Below, in pieces: positions 12,101 through 23,513 of a stretch of DNA of 64,000 bases. This DNA is from Arachis hypogaea. Taxonomy: Eukaryota > Streptophyta > Magnoliopsida > Fabales > Fabaceae. The stretch's first letter is position 1. Each line of letters begins with the position of its first letter. Below the pieces are notes generated by a model. That model made no database searches. It worked only from the letters and a program-made list of their open reading frames with translations, and had not been told where the DNA came from. A program made the position numbers and the translations under genes. Location of the stretch: assembly GCF_003086295.3 (NCBI RefSeq), contig NC_092044.1:68887213-68951212 (forward strand). Reading direction: 5' to 3'.

Positions 12101-12117
12101 AGGAGTCAAATACTCTT
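12101..12117 (+). other. U5-region hairpin of LTR B
   Basis: AGGAGT pairs with ACTCTT (one G-T pair) around the loop CAAAT, directly after GAGACGACCC. It is at the same place as the CCGGGA/TCCCGG hairpin of LTR X. Confidence 0.55.
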
Positions 12118-12272
12118 AGTTTTTAATTTGGTTTTGAGTTGTGATACATCTTGTGAATTTCCAATTTGATCGGTGACCGATTGTTGGGTTTGGTCTATGC
12201 TTGCAACGTTAATCCTCTTTTAGTGTAAAAATCCAAACCCAAGCAACTGGCAATCTCACTAGCATCAAATTT

Positions 12273-12290
12273 TGGCGCCGTTGTCGGGGA
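12273..12290 (+). other. Primer-binding site, tRNA-Asp type (B)
   Basis: TGGCGCCGTTGTCGGGGA lies 5 bases after the LTR end and differs by one C-to-T change from the 18-mer complementary to plant tRNA-Asp. Confidence 0.85.
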
Positions 12291-12379
12291 ATTCATTTTA
12301 AGTGCAATGAGTGCTATGATTTTGGTTGTGTAAATATGTGAATAGTGTGAATATTTGATTTTTGGTGTTGTTCATACCA

Positions 12380-12868
12380 TGGGTCGAGCTACGCAACCCG
12401 GGTTGACCGAAGACAAAAGCAACCGACCTCTTTAGGTTGGTCACCACCGACCTCTTCACAAAGAGATCGGTCAAATCGCCAGAGGAGCCCAAAACAAGCC
12501 CAAACAAATGAACCCAGCCCAATCTAAAGGCAGCCAAAGACTAGAAAGATAAAGGCGGTTCCCCCCAAAGATAAGATGACTTTACTCAAGGATAAGATAC
12601 GATAACTATCTTATCTCCAGAAAAGGTCACTCCACACTATTATAAATACACTAGAGCACCCAAGTATAACTCATACTCTGATTCTACTCAAAACCTGCCT
12701 AAAGCATGTGCTAACTTAAGCATCGAAGTCTCTTGCAGGTACCACTATCCTTCGGTGACGAAGGATCAGCAGCCCCACTAGCACTAAACAGGTCGGACAT
12801 AGCAGCACCAACCACCACCACAGATCTCGTCTGAGATCGACCTACAGTTTCAAGTAACCCTCGAAACA
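12380..12868 (+). repeat. 5' LTR of element C
   Basis: A short LTR of about 490 bp with GACCGA/TCGGTC-rich sequence, a TATA box at 12641 and a terminal CTCGAAACA just before the primer site. The left border is uncertain by a few bases because the 3' LTR is not in the window. Confidence 0.7.
12641..12648 (+). promoter_or_regulatory. TATA box of LTR C
   Basis: TATAAATA follows CACTCCACACTAT, about 225 bases before the LTR end, the normal place for the U3 promoter in a short plant LTR. Confidence 0.6.
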
Positions 12869-12869
12869 T

Positions 12870-12887
12870 TGGCGCCGTTGCTGGGGA
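12870..12887 (+). other. Primer-binding site, tRNA-Asp type (C)
   Basis: TGGCGCCGTTGCTGGGGA lies 1 base after the LTR end and differs by one C-to-T transition from the common 18-mer. Confidence 0.85.
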
Positions 12888-12909
12888 ACCTGGAAGTCAT
12901 CCCATCATC

Positions 12910-14179
12910 ATGGCGGACAACCTTGACAAAGACCATGATTCTGATCTAGAGAACAGAACGCCACACAAGAACGCAGACAGCACACCAAAAGATGCATCTA
13001 AATCAAATAAAGACAAGAACCTGCCAAATACAAAAATCATGGAGGTCCTACAAGCTTAACAAGATCATCTCAAACAGCTCAAAAAAGAGGCCGAACACCA
13101 ACGGGAAGCCAAGAAGGACCTTCGGAGAGAAACTAGGCGACGTCGTGAGCTAGAAGACAACTTCCTAAAGCTCGAAGCTGATCTCAAAACTAAATCCATT
13201 CAGTCCAGTCACGATGATAGCTCCCACAAGGATCAAGATCCCTTCACCAAAGAAATCATGAAAGCCAAGGTTCCAAAGGATTTTAAAGCTCCTGACATGA
13301 CCCCATATAACGGTACCTCCGATCCAATTCATCATCTCAGCAATTTCAGAAGCAGAATGTATCTCACCGATGCCTCGAACGCTATTCGTTGCAAAGCCTT
13401 CCTGACTATCTTAACAAAGACAGCAATTAAGTAGTTTGACAGTCTGCCTCCCAGATCTATCACAAGTTTTAATGACTTAGATAAAAAATTTATTGCTAGA
13501 TTCTCCATCCAGAAGGACAAAGCCAAACACGCCCCAAGCCTACTAGGAATCAAGAATGGAGATTGGGAGAGTCTTCAATCTTACATGGAAAGATTCAACA
13601 AAGCATGCCTGGACATACAAAGTCCACCAACAGAAGCAGCCATCATGGGTCTCATTAATGGCCTGTAGGAAGGACCCTTTAGTCACTCCATATCAAAGAA
13701 ATACCCAACATCTCTGAATGAAGTGCAAGAACGAGCAGAGAAGTATATTAACATGGAAGAAAATTCTCGGCTAGGGGAGACCTCAAAACCCGAATTTTCC
13801 TACTCCTCCAGGGATAAAGATAAAGAGTCCAAGAAAAGAGAAGATCAACACGGAGAGAAGCCTAAAAAATACCACAATTACACCCCCTCTTCGGGTGTCT
13901 CTTGTGGACGTTTACCGAGAAGTATGCCACACTGAGAAGATCCCACCACCTCGCCCAATCAAAAGTAAAAAAGGAGGGGGAAATCGGATAGAATACTGTG
14001 AATACCATCGACTCTATGGACATCCCACCAACGAGTGCTTCGACTTAAAGAATGTCATAGAAAAATTGATAAGAGAAGGGCGACTAGGCCGGTACGTAGC
14101 CAACAAAACAGATGATCCCAAAAAAAGAAGAAGGGACGAAAAAGTCGGTCGAGCTGAACGACCACCTCACATCCCGTAG
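12910..14179 (+). pseudogene. gag of element C (decayed)
   Basis: Gag would form the virus-like particle and bind element RNA. It starts at ATG 12910 (MADNLDKDHDSDLENRT), has a charged probable coiled-coil (about 13070-13190), the Tat-type core with PYNGTSDPIHHLSNFRSRM and MERFNKACL, and a zinc-knuckle-like CEYHRLYGHPTNEC near 13998-14040. Stops at about 13057, 13432 and 13666 stand where Gln or Trp is expected. A frameshift near 13885-13895 moves the frame, after which it stays open to 14179; the stop there also replaces a probable Gln, and the next frame (14192) is in register. Gag and pol therefore were one reading frame. Confidence 0.85.
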
Positions 14180-14191
14180 AGACACCTTCAC

Positions 14192-15070
14192 ATGATAAAT
14201 GGAGGATTTGCAGGAGGAGGGACCTCAAAATCATCTCGCAAGAGGCACCTTAAAGAAGTATATCATGTTGGGGGAGGAGAAGGATCATCCGACCTCCCTA
14301 CTATAACCTTTACCCAAGAAGACGCAGTAAGCATCATCCTGGGACATGATGATCCCATGGTCATTACGATCGTATTGGCCAATGCTAATCTTCACCGTAT
14401 GCTAGTGGACCAAGGAAGCTCCGTAGACATCTTGTTTAAATCTACCTTCGACAAACTCGGCTTACAAGAAAAAGAGCTCAGATCATATCCGAACAGCTTG
14501 TTCGGACTAGGAGACACTCTAATCCAACCACTCGGATATATCTCACTGTACACGACCTTTGGGATGGGAACCCGATCAAGGACATTCAATATAGACTACA
14601 TTGTAGTCAATGTGAACTCGGCCTACAATGCCTTGATAGGTCAGACAACACTGAATCAGCTTGCAGCAGTAGTTTCAACTCCCCATCTATGCATGAAGTT
14701 TCCAACTCCAGAAGGGATCACCACAATAAAAGGAGACCAAAAAGTTACGCGACGCTGTCATAACGAAAGTCTAAACCTTAGAGGCAAAGGAGAAGAAATC
14801 AACACCATCGAACTTGGTGGAGTTCAAGATCTAGAAGAACTTCGTCCACAACCTGAGGGTGAAATCGAGGAAGTCCAGATCGGAGATAACCCGGATAAAA
14901 CAACAAAAATCGGGCCGGCCTTGAAAGGAGACATAAAGGAGCCTCTAATACAGCTCCTAACGGATAACGCCGACCTCTTCACATGGATGGCTATAGACAT
15001 GCCAAGCACAGACCCCGAACTAATGTGCCACAAATTGGCGGTATGCCCAGGATCTCGGCCAGTGCAGTAG
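14192..15070 (+). pseudogene. Protease region of element C
   Basis: This continues the gag-pol frame. A retropepsin-type active site is visible as MLVDQGSSVDILF near 14398-14437, with the Asp intact and the D-Q-G-S form usual for Tat elements, followed by a YNALIGQTTLNQL block. The later half carries an acidic linker and the start of the reverse transcriptase (CHKLAVCPGSRPVQ). It ends in a stop at 15068-15070 shortly before the RT core. The initiation codon at 14192 is not a real start. Confidence 0.8.
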
Positions 15071-16329
15071 TGCCGTAGGAAACTCGGACCGAAAAGGTCC
15101 CAAGCTGTTGATGAACAAGTACAAGCCCTGCTGGAGGCAAGATTTATAAAAGAGGTCAAATACCCACTATGGCTAGCCAACGTTGTGTTGGTAAAAAAGT
15201 CAAATGGGAAGTGGCGGATGTGCTCTGACTACACAGATCTCAATAAAGCCTGCCCAAAAGATCCCTATCCACTCCCAATTATTAACACTCTAGTGGATGC
15301 CTCCTCCAGATACAAGTACCTCTCGTTCATAGATGCTTATTCAGGATACAATCAAATCTCGATGTACTCACCTGATCAAAAAAAGACATCATTCCTAACC
15401 TCAAAGGCAAACTACTATTATGTCGTCATGCCATTCGGACTCAAAAATGCAGGAGCTACCTTCCAACGGTTGATGAACAAAGTCTTCGCAGAGCACATTG
15501 GGAAACTAATGGAGGTATATGTAGATGACATGTTGGTAAAAAGACATAGTGAGGAATCATTACTGTCTAACCTCACCAGAGTGTTCGACACCATACGAAA
15601 GCATGGGATACGACTTAACCTAGTAAAGTGTACCTTTGTAGTAGAGGCTGGCAAATTCTTGGACTTCATGCTCACACAAAGAGGAATTGAGGCAAACTCG
15701 GATAAATACCGGGCCATACTCAACATGAAAAGTCTGACCTGTGTCAAAGAGGTACAACAGCTCAATGAAAGACTAGTAGCCCTGCCCAGATTTTTAGCCG
15801 GATCGGCCATAAGATCTCTCCCCTTCTATACCACATTAAGGAAGGGAAAGAGGTTTGAATGGACGACGCAGTGTGAGCAGGCTTTCCAGGATTTCAAAAG
15901 ATTTTTAGGACAACTACCTATTCTTACTCGACCACGGGTGGGAGAACCACTTGTATTATACCTTGTAGTAGGAAATTGGGCAATAGCTTCAGCACTAGTT
16001 AGGGAAAACGAAGGAAGGCAACAACCCATCTACTTTACTAGCAAAGCTCCGCAGGGAGCCGAACTGAACTACCAAAAGATAGAAAAATTTGCCTACGCTC
16101 TCATACTTACTTCCCGAAGACTTCGCCTATATTTCGAAGCTTACATCATTAGAGTTTGGACCAACCAGCCCATAAAAGGCATTATACATAAAACAGACTT
16201 AGCAGAAAGAATCTTACAGTGGGCAGTTGAGTTATCTGAGTTCGATCTCTGATATGAAGATCGGATGGCCATCAAATCACAGTATCTTGTCGACTTCATC
16301 GCTGAGTACACTGACACCCTGGGAACCCT
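15071..16329 (+). pseudogene. Reverse transcriptase and RNase H of element C
   Basis: The long open part (15185-16252, 355 codons) holds Tat-type RT: KWRMCSDYTDLNKACPKDPY, FIDAYSGYNQI, VMPFGLKNAGATFQRLMNK and an intact catalytic YVDDMLVK at about 15519-15542. RNase H follows with QPIYFTSKAPQGAELNYQKI and WTNQPIKGI. The frame is in register with the protease part upstream. A stop at 16250 (Arg expected) and a frameshift near 16320 separate it from the second RNase H. The key RT residues survive, so this is a fairly young copy, but the polyprotein cannot be made. Confidence 0.88.
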
Positions 16330-16515
16330 ATGAAATGGAATTTCTACGTAGATGGCTCTTTAAACAAAGCCAGTAGTGGAGCAGGTGTAATAATAGAAAG
16401 CGATAAGGGAACCCAAAGCAAACTCTCCTTAAAGTTTGAATTCCCTGCATCAAATAATCAGGATGAATACGAGGCATTGCTAGCTAGTTTGAGGCTGGCT
16501 AAGGAGGTTGGAGTT
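16330..16515 (+). pseudogene. Archaeal-type RNase H of element C, part 1
   Basis: The frame WNFYVDGSLNKASSGAGVI then EYEALLASLRLAKEVGV is the start of the additional RNase H domain (aRNH) that distinguishes Tat-group elements. The first catalytic Asp (YVDGS) and the Glu (YEALL) are present. Element D begins directly after GAGTT at 16511-16515; the domain resumes at 44455. Confidence 0.85.
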
Positions 16516-17684
16516 TGATGACTTACATCATCTACCTTTTTTCTTGCATAAAAAGGATCATAAAAGAGGCATAATCTCATTTGATCATTGCAATTCATGC
16601 CTTAATTGATGAATATCATGGTACATTTCTTTGAAATGAGTTCGTTCTGTATTTCAGGTGGAGAAGACATAAAAAATGGGAAAGAAAACAACAAAACAAG
16701 TGGGGCGTGTGAAGCACGCGTTCCACTTGGAATAAACGCCACAAAAATGTATTGGCGTGGCACGCTGGTACAACATTCTAGAGAGCAAAATTGAAGACCA
16801 TCAAAGGGGCGTGGCATGCCTGGAGCGGGGCGTGGCACGCGAACTCGTTACTAGAAGAGCCATCACTATGGCGTGCCACTTTGTGTCGAAGGCATGGCAC
16901 ACCAACCCCAGAGTTTACTTGGGCGTGCCACTTGAGAACCAAGGCATGGCACACCAAGCTTATAAGACCCACAATTGAATGGGCATGCCACTTGAGCAAC
17001 AAGGCATGGCACGCCAGTGAACAAGGAGACAATGCAAAAGCTGGGCATGCCACTTGGTATCGAAGGCGTGGCACGCCTGCTCAAGAACTCCCACTAAGGC
17101 GTGCCACTTGAGTAATGAGGCATGGCACACCAGCACCTAAGGAGGCCAAATAAAGCTGGGCGTGCCACTTGGAATCGAAGGCGTGGCACGCCAGCTTAAT
17201 CATCTCACTTTGGCGTGCCACTTAAACATCCAGGCATGGCACGCCAACATCTGGGACCATGGAAAATGACGGGTGTGGCACGCCAGTCTCATGGTGTGAT
17301 GCGCTGGTAGTGTTTTCCATAGGAGGAATTAAAGGGCCAGTGAACTCAGGCGTGCCACTTGAGAGATGAAGCGTGGCACGCCAGCAAGAAGATGAAGCAA
17401 ATGAAGGGCGTGATAGGCCAGTTTCATGGCGTGGCATGCGGGTAGTATTTTCCAGAGAGGAAGAAGAGGAGCCAATGAAGTCAGGTGTGCCACTTGGGTG
17501 ACGAGGCGTGGCACGCCGGCAAGGGGGTAAAGCTTTAAGAAGGGCGTGGCATACTAGACCTTGGGCGTGCCACGCTGGTACAAATCTCTAGAAGTATAGA
17601 GATAAGGGAAGTGACCTTGGGCGTGCCACTTTGGTTCGAAGGCGTGGCACACCAGGTTGCTTTGCCCTTTAAAATGTCCTGGGC
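16516..17684 (+). repeat. Truncated 5' LTR of D, with inverted-repeat array
   Basis: It matches 32787 to about 34015 of the 3' LTR. From about 16705 it is an array of alternating GGCGTGCCACTTG and GGCGTGGCACGCCA arms separated by 10-40 bases, so neighbouring arms are inverted copies of each other. At 17684, after AAAATGTCCTGGGC, the sequence jumps to reverse transcriptase, whereas the 3' LTR continues with more units. About 1.2 kb of LTR and all sequence up to the RT are deleted. Confidence 0.85.
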
Positions 17685-18993
17685 AACAACAAAAAAGGTT
17701 GAATCCAACCATGAATGAGGTAATTCAGAAGGAAGTGTTGAAATTATGGCAAGCTGGGGTGATCTACCCCATCTCAGACAGCCTTTGGGTGAGCCCGGTA
17801 CAAATAGTTCTAAAGAAAGGAGGAATCACTGTTGTACCAAATGAGAAGAATGAGCTGATACCAACAAGAACAGTGACCGGTTGGCGCATGTGCATCGACT
17901 ATAGGAAGCTCAATGAAGCCACCAGGAAGGACAACTTCCCCCTACCATTCATGGACCAAATGCTCGAGAGACTGGCTCTACTGCTTTCTTGACGGTTATT
18001 AGGGTTACAACCAAATAGTTGTAGACCCAAAAGACCAGGAGAAAACTTCATTTACTTGTCCATATGGTGTTTTTGCTTACAGGAAGATGCCCTTTGGACT
18101 GTGCAATGCACCTGCAACATTCCAAAGGTGCGTGCTCTCCATATTTTTGGATATAATTGAGAGGTTCATCGAGGTGTTTATGGATGACTTCTCTGTATTT
18201 GGTAACACATATTCTGATTGCTTGCATCACTTAGCCTTGGTGCTAAAGAGATGCCAAGAGACCAACCTTATTTTAAACTGGGAAAAATGCCATTTCATGG
18301 TTACAGAAGGAGTGGTCCTTGGTCATAAATTCTCAAAGAAGGGCATAGAAGTAGACAGGGAAAACGTAGAGGTGATCAAAAGGTTACCTCCACCATGCAA
18401 TGTCAAAGCAATCAGAAGCTTTTTGGGACACGCTGGTTTTTATAGGAGCTTTATTAGAGACTTCTCTAAGGTTGCCAAGCCATTGAGCAACCTACTTGTC
18501 TCTAATGTGCCTTTTGTTTTTGATAATGAATGCATGTTAGCCTTTGAGGAGCTTAAGAACAAACTTTCCTCTGCACCTATCATAGCACCACCATGTTAGG
18601 ATCTACCCTTTGAGTTAATGTGTGATGCATCAAATTTTGCTGTGGGTGCTGTTTTAGGATAGAGGAAGGATAAATTGGTGCATGTCATTTATTATGCCAG
18701 TAAGGTCCTTAATGAAAATCAAAGGAACTACTCTACTACAGAAAAGGAATTACTTGCCATTGTCTTTGGTTTTGATAAATTTAGATCATATCTCATTGGT
18801 TCTAAAGTAATTGTATTCACTGATCATGCAGCACTTGAATACTTGCTTACAAAACAAGAATCCAAGCCAAGGCTAATAAGATGGATCCTGCTACTCCAGG
18901 AGTTTGACATCAAAATTAAGGATAGGAGTAGAGCAGAAAACAAAGTTGATGACCACCTCTCAAGGATCCTACAAGAGGAAGAAGAAGCACACC
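17685..18993 (+). pseudogene. Reverse transcriptase and RNase H of element D
   Basis: Athila-type RT starts at LNPTMNEVIQKEV, right at the deletion join, and continues through GWRMCIDYRKLNEATRKDN, YGVFAYRKMPFGLCNAPAT and an intact catalytic VFMDDFSVFG (about 18175-18204). RNase H has LMCDASNFAVGAVLG and [14 protein letters not shown]. The first segment (to 17992) is in a different frame from the rest (18087 onward), with a small deletion near 17980. Stops at about 18597 and 18660 replace a Trp and a Gln. It is closely related to Z but much better preserved. Confidence 0.88.
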
Positions 18994-19043
18994 ATCTTGC
19001 AATGAATGAAAGCTTCTCGGATGAGCAATTGATGATGATATAA

Positions 19044-20283
19044 GAGACCCCTTGGTTTGCTGACATAGCCAATTTCAAGGCCATTGGGGAACTACCAACC
19101 AACATCAACAAACATATGAAGAGAAAGCTCATCAAAGATGCCAAATACTCTTGAGGAGGTGTATATCCCATGGAGAAGGATAAGAGGTGCTTTGGCAATG
19201 TCATGGATCTGCATATGGAGGCAACTTTAGTGGAGAAAAAATAGTAGCCAAGGTGCTCCAATGTGGATTCTACTGGCCAAGCATTTTCAAGGATACAAAA
19301 GACTTGGTGACAAGGTGTGATGAATGCTAGAGGGCTGGCAATTTACCCAAGAATAATGAGATGCCACAGAGATTTATAATGGAGCTAGAACTATTCGATG
19401 TATGGGGGATTGACTTCATGGGGCCTTTCCCATCCTCTTACTCTAATAGTTATATACTTGTAGCTGTAGATTATGTGTCAAAGTGGGTGGAGGCTATTGC
19501 CACCACCACAAATGACAACAAGGTTGTAATGAGCTTCTTAAAAAAGAACATTTTCAGCAGGTTTGGAGTTCCCATAGCACTCATTAGTGATGGAGGGACA
19601 CATTTCTGCAATAAACAAATGGAAGCACTCCTTCTTAGATATGGAGTCAAACATAAGGTGGCAACCCCTTATCATCCGTAAACCAACGGGCAAGCAGAGA
19701 TTTCTAACAGGGAGCTAAAATGATTCACAAAAAAACTGTTGGAAGCTCAAGGAAGGACTGGTCTGAGAAGCTAGATGATGCTTTATGGGCCTACAGGACA
19801 GCCTTCAAGACCCCCATTGGGATGTCACCATACCAACTAGTATTTGGCAAGGCTTGCCACTTGCCAGTTGAACTGGAGCATAGAGCCTTCTGGGCTCTAA
19901 AACTGCTGAATTTTGATGAGCAACCTGCTGGAGAAAAGAGGCTGAGGCAACTCAACGGGCTGGAAGAATTTAGGAATCAAGCATATGAAAATGCAAAGAT
20001 CTACAAAGAGAATACAAAAAGATGGCATGATCAAAAGATAGCAAAGAGGGAGTTCACTGAAGGACAAAAGGTGTTATTGTACAATTCTAGACTTAGGTTC
20101 TTCCTTTGGAAGCTTAAGTCTAGATGGTCTGGACCCTTCACCATCATCAAAGTGTACCCCTATGGTCAAGTGGAGCTCATGGAGGACAAAACACAGAGAA
20201 CCTTCACTGAAAATGGCCATAGACTCAAGCATTATCTGGGGGACTCACATGATGAAAGAAGAGTGAGCTACCACCTCAACTGA
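19044..20283 (+). pseudogene. Integrase of element D
   Basis: Integrase would insert the DNA copy into the genome. The zinc domain is complete, with GSAYGGNFSG, FYWPSIFKDTKDL and CDEC (about 19190-19330). The catalytic core shows the three acidic positions in [19 protein letters not shown] and [10 protein letters not shown]. The C-terminal part is open from 19720 to 20283, ending with [15 protein letters not shown] and a basic tail. Frames change near 19150, 19350 and 19700, and stops near 19329 and 19679 stand at expected Gln codons. The listed coordinates cover all three frames. Confidence 0.85.
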
Positions 20284-20324
20284 AAAAGGAAGAACGTCAA
20301 GCTAGTGACGATAAAGAAGCGCTG

Positions 20325-20342
20325 GTTGGGAGGTAACCCAAC
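20325..20342 (+). other. Post-pol hairpin (D)
   Basis: GTTGGG-AGGTAA-CCCAAC is a perfect 6-bp stem with a 6-nt loop, 41 bases after the pol stop, inside the block AAGAAGCGCTGGTTGGG also seen in F (reverse) and, modified, in H. Confidence 0.65.
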
Positions 20343-20997
20343 ACTTTATATCCTTTTGATTAATTGCTTTATTAGAAGTAGATTGTAAATATTAGCTTAG
20401 GAAGTTAATTTCAGTTTTGATAGTTAAGATAGCTTTGTGAGTAAATTGTGTGCTATTTTCGGAAGTGCAGCTGGATGAAAGCATTTACTAATGATGATGA
20501 GTGATTGGGCTAAAAACTAGCTAAAAAGCTAAGTTTGGTATGGCCACTCACCAACATGATCTAGGCTTACAAGCATTTGGATAAATTAAATTTTTAAGGA
20601 GTAAGCCCAGAGATTAAGTTTGGTGTGGCCACTACCATTCGAGAATCAATCAGCAAGCCCAATACCACTAAATTTGGAAGCATTTAATACATTGGTGGAG
20701 ACTTGAATGAGAATTTTAATGTGTTTAGGGGAGATTAGACGCAAAGAATGTGAAAGGATTGGAATTATTTCTTCCACATTAACACATTAAAAACCCAATG
20801 ATGAACCTAATTTATTGAGATGCAAATGAATTAAGTTTGGTGTCCCAAGGGACACCCATCAGTTGCAACTCCATTCACTATCATTGAAAAGGAATGTGGA
20901 GGATCATTTTGTCATTACTAATGGGGTTTTCGTTTTCTTTTTTTTTAGGAGATTGAATGGGGCCCACTTGATAGATAACAAGGAGGTCAAAGTGTAC
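20343..20997 (+). other. Post-pol spacer of D with repeated AAGTTTGGTGT motif
   Basis: No gene is visible. The motif TTAAGTTTGGTGT or a close form occurs at about 20528, 20614 and 20831. It is also the sequence directly before the 3' LTR (32771-32786). The spacer ends at the E insertion, and the target TGTAC (20993-20997) is repeated at 30039-30043. Confidence 0.65.
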
Positions 20998-22178
20998 TGA
21001 CGTTGGGATTTTTGCTAGTAAAGAATTTTATAAAAATATAGTCGTGTTGTGAGTATAGATTCTAAACAAACAGAAAATCCCTTCGTACAAACGTTTTGGT
21101 TGTCACAAGTAACAAAACCCAATAAATTTATAAACCGAAGTATTCAAACCTCGGGTCGTCTTCTCAAGGAATTGCAGGGAAGTATGATTTATTATTGGTT
21201 ATGGAAAAATAGTGTTTGGGTTTGAAAAAGGTTTTAAGCAAGAGAAATAGATTGCAAGAATTAATAAATTAATAACTAATAAAACTCTTGGCAAGGTATG
21301 AAAACTGGAAGTCCTATCCCAGTTATCCTTATCAATTGTGATGAGAATTGGATTTTTCTCCCACTAAGTTAACCTCTAACTATGAAGGTAAGTCAAGTGG
21401 ATGGAATAAGTTTGGTTCCTCAGGTCCTAGTCTTTGCTTGGAAAAGGCTAGAGTTATTAGAACTCGAGTTAATTCTTGAAGAATTCCAATTTTCAGTCGA
21501 CAATGAGTTTGACAACAAAAGAGTTGCCAATTAATCAATTAAAGCCAAGAATATAAAAAGCTAGATAAAAATCATAGATCTGAAAATACCTCAAATTATA
21601 TTATTTAAGAAAATCCTAACATGAATGGTGCATAAGCCAAATAGGCAACATAAGTAATACAAGCATCAAAGTATCTGAAAGTAAAAGAGAAATACAAAGT
21701 AAAAGAAATATTGAACTTGATATGAAGATGAGATAATTTCTAATCCTAAATCCTAAGAGAGAGGAGAGAGCCTCTCTCTCTAAAAACTACATCTAAACTA
21801 TGAAAAGTGTGAATTACTCCCTATCTCCTTGTCATCCTCTGTATGAATGCATTCCCCCACTTCATAACTTCTAATTTGTGCCTCTTGGATTTGAATCTGG
21901 GCCAAAAGGGCCCAAAAATTGCTGGAAACGAGATCTGCAAATTCTGCAGATCGCGCACGTCACGCGTCTGTGTGGGTCACGCGGTCGTGTCATCTGGAGT
22001 GTTGCTCTTCCACGCAGTCGCATCAGTCATGTGCCCGCGTCAGTTTTATTTCGCAAGTCACGCGTTCGCCTCATCCATGCGCTCGCGTCAATTTCCTTTT
22101 GTGCGAACCACGCGTTCGCGTCGTCCATGCGGACGCGTCACTGCCAGTTGCTCCAAAACTCCAATTTGTGCTTTCGTT
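20998..22178 (-). repeat. 3' LTR of E, lacking its U3 start
   Basis: It matches 28691 to about 29785 closely, then diverges near 22178, so the ~250 bases that include the LTR's outer end (TGATAAACCC on the minus strand) and the adjacent polypurine tract are missing. It carries about 120 bases more of the CACGCGTTCGCGTC-type palindrome run (about 22015-22140) than the other LTR, a copy-number difference. Confidence 0.8.
21135..21154 (-). other. U5-region hairpin of LTR E (left copy)
   Basis: CCGAAGT and ACCTCGG pair over seven positions with one mismatch around a 6-nt loop, next to the GGGTCGTC block. The right LTR has the same structure at 28828-28847. Confidence 0.55.
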
Positions 22179-23513
22179 CCATTATTGGGTTAATCACTCT
22201 ATTCTTCTTTTTATCCATGCTTTCTATAACTTTGTTCTTCATCTAACCAATCAACAATTATAGAATATAGACATACAAAAATCACGAGGTCTTTTCAAGG
22301 TTGTAATAGGGCCAAGGTAGAGGTAAGGGTATATGTATAAGGCTAAGTGAGCTAATAAGTGAATCCTTGATTAGTCTAAGATCTCACCTAACATATACAT
22401 ACTTTATATAAATCAAAAGTTTCTCAACCTATTTGCCCAATTTTTTTCAACTTTGTATTGCAAACTCATGCATTGAATTTAACTTTGTCCCATGTGCATT
22501 GATTCTTTTTATTTTGTGTTTGGAGAAAAAATTTTTTTTATGCACATGGTAATTTAATTATTTTGATTTCACATGAGCATGCTTCCCAAATTTTTACATA
22601 ACTTGTTCAATTTAATTTCCTACTTTTTCTATCATCCCATGTTCCCGTAAATTTCCCCACACTTAAATTATACACAATTTCTATCTTAAGCTAACCAAGG
22701 ATTTAACTTGGGATTTTGATTTTGTTTTTCTGCTTAAGGCTAGTAATGTGGTTATAAAACAAAAGGGGGTTAAAAAGCTCAAGGGTGCTAAAAAGTATGG
22801 CATAAAAGGTAGGCTTTATTTGGGATAAGTGAGTTAATAATCAAACATGGCCTCAATCCTATCTTGGTATGTATCAATATTCTATATTGGATATATAGAT
22901 TAAAGCAAAGTAAAGAACACCAGAATAAAAAAGAAGGGCAAAACACACAGGAATAAAAATTATGGTCTGAATGTAACCATACAATTAAGCTCAAAACTCA
23001 CAAGCTGTGTGTTCTTAAGCTCATAAATCATATATCAGTTATATATGTCATGCAAGTAGAAATTTAAGAGTTTCCATTATTCTCAATGTAAAATATATTG
23101 GATGGCTTTAAAGTTTTAGTGTTTCTCCTTGATGAAATGTTGTTAACTAACTAACATGTAATGCTATATATACAAGGGGTGTGGATTGATTCTGTTAAAG
23201 TCTCTAGCGTACTTCCTTTTTATTTTCAATAAAATCAACTACCATATGCTAGAAAGGGTAAACTATACTAATTAATCCACTTAATATATAACTAGTAAAC
23301 TAAGGTACAAATCGAGCTAAAATATCCAAGATATTATACAACCCAAAGTGCGTAATGCAAAAATACAGTCAAAAGCAAAAGAAAGAAAAAAGTGCAAAAA
23401 TACAGAAAATAGCTAAAATAAGATAAGAGTCTGTAGTGGTTCACCAAAATAAATAGATGCCAGAGATGGCAACCTCCCCACACTTAAATAATAGCATCGT
23501 CCTTGATGCTCAG
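22179..23513 (-). other. 3' untranslated part of E
   Basis: AT-rich noncoding sequence. On the minus strand it contains two copies of a purine-rich TTTAAGTGTGGGGA motif, at 23473-23488 just after the ORF2 stop and at 22654-22668. This is the same motif that serves as polypurine tract in A (9957-9974). Confidence 0.6.

Larger units (their letters stand above)
10563..12379 (+). mobile_element. LTR retrotransposon B: 5' LTR and leader
   Basis: A 5' LTR running from TGATGAATCCATATTTGATG (10565, possibly 10563) to AGCATCA (12267), about 1.7 kb, is followed by a primer-binding site and about 90 bases of leader. Element C then interrupts the leader, and the body of B lies beyond the window. The LTR holds a cluster of TGCGTACGCAC-type palindromes (10862-11065). 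Its end resembles LTR tail X. Confidence 0.8.

Noticed and set aside
12380..12868. tRNA-like or host gene near the first primer site of C
   Set aside because: The tRNA-Asp similarity is limited to the 18-base primer site; no cloverleaf is present anywhere in the window.
16705..17660. Regularly spaced repeats resembling a CRISPR array
   Set aside because: The repeats alternate in orientation, vary in spacing and lie inside a plant LTR that recurs at 32985-34140; no cas genes, and the context is eukaryotic.
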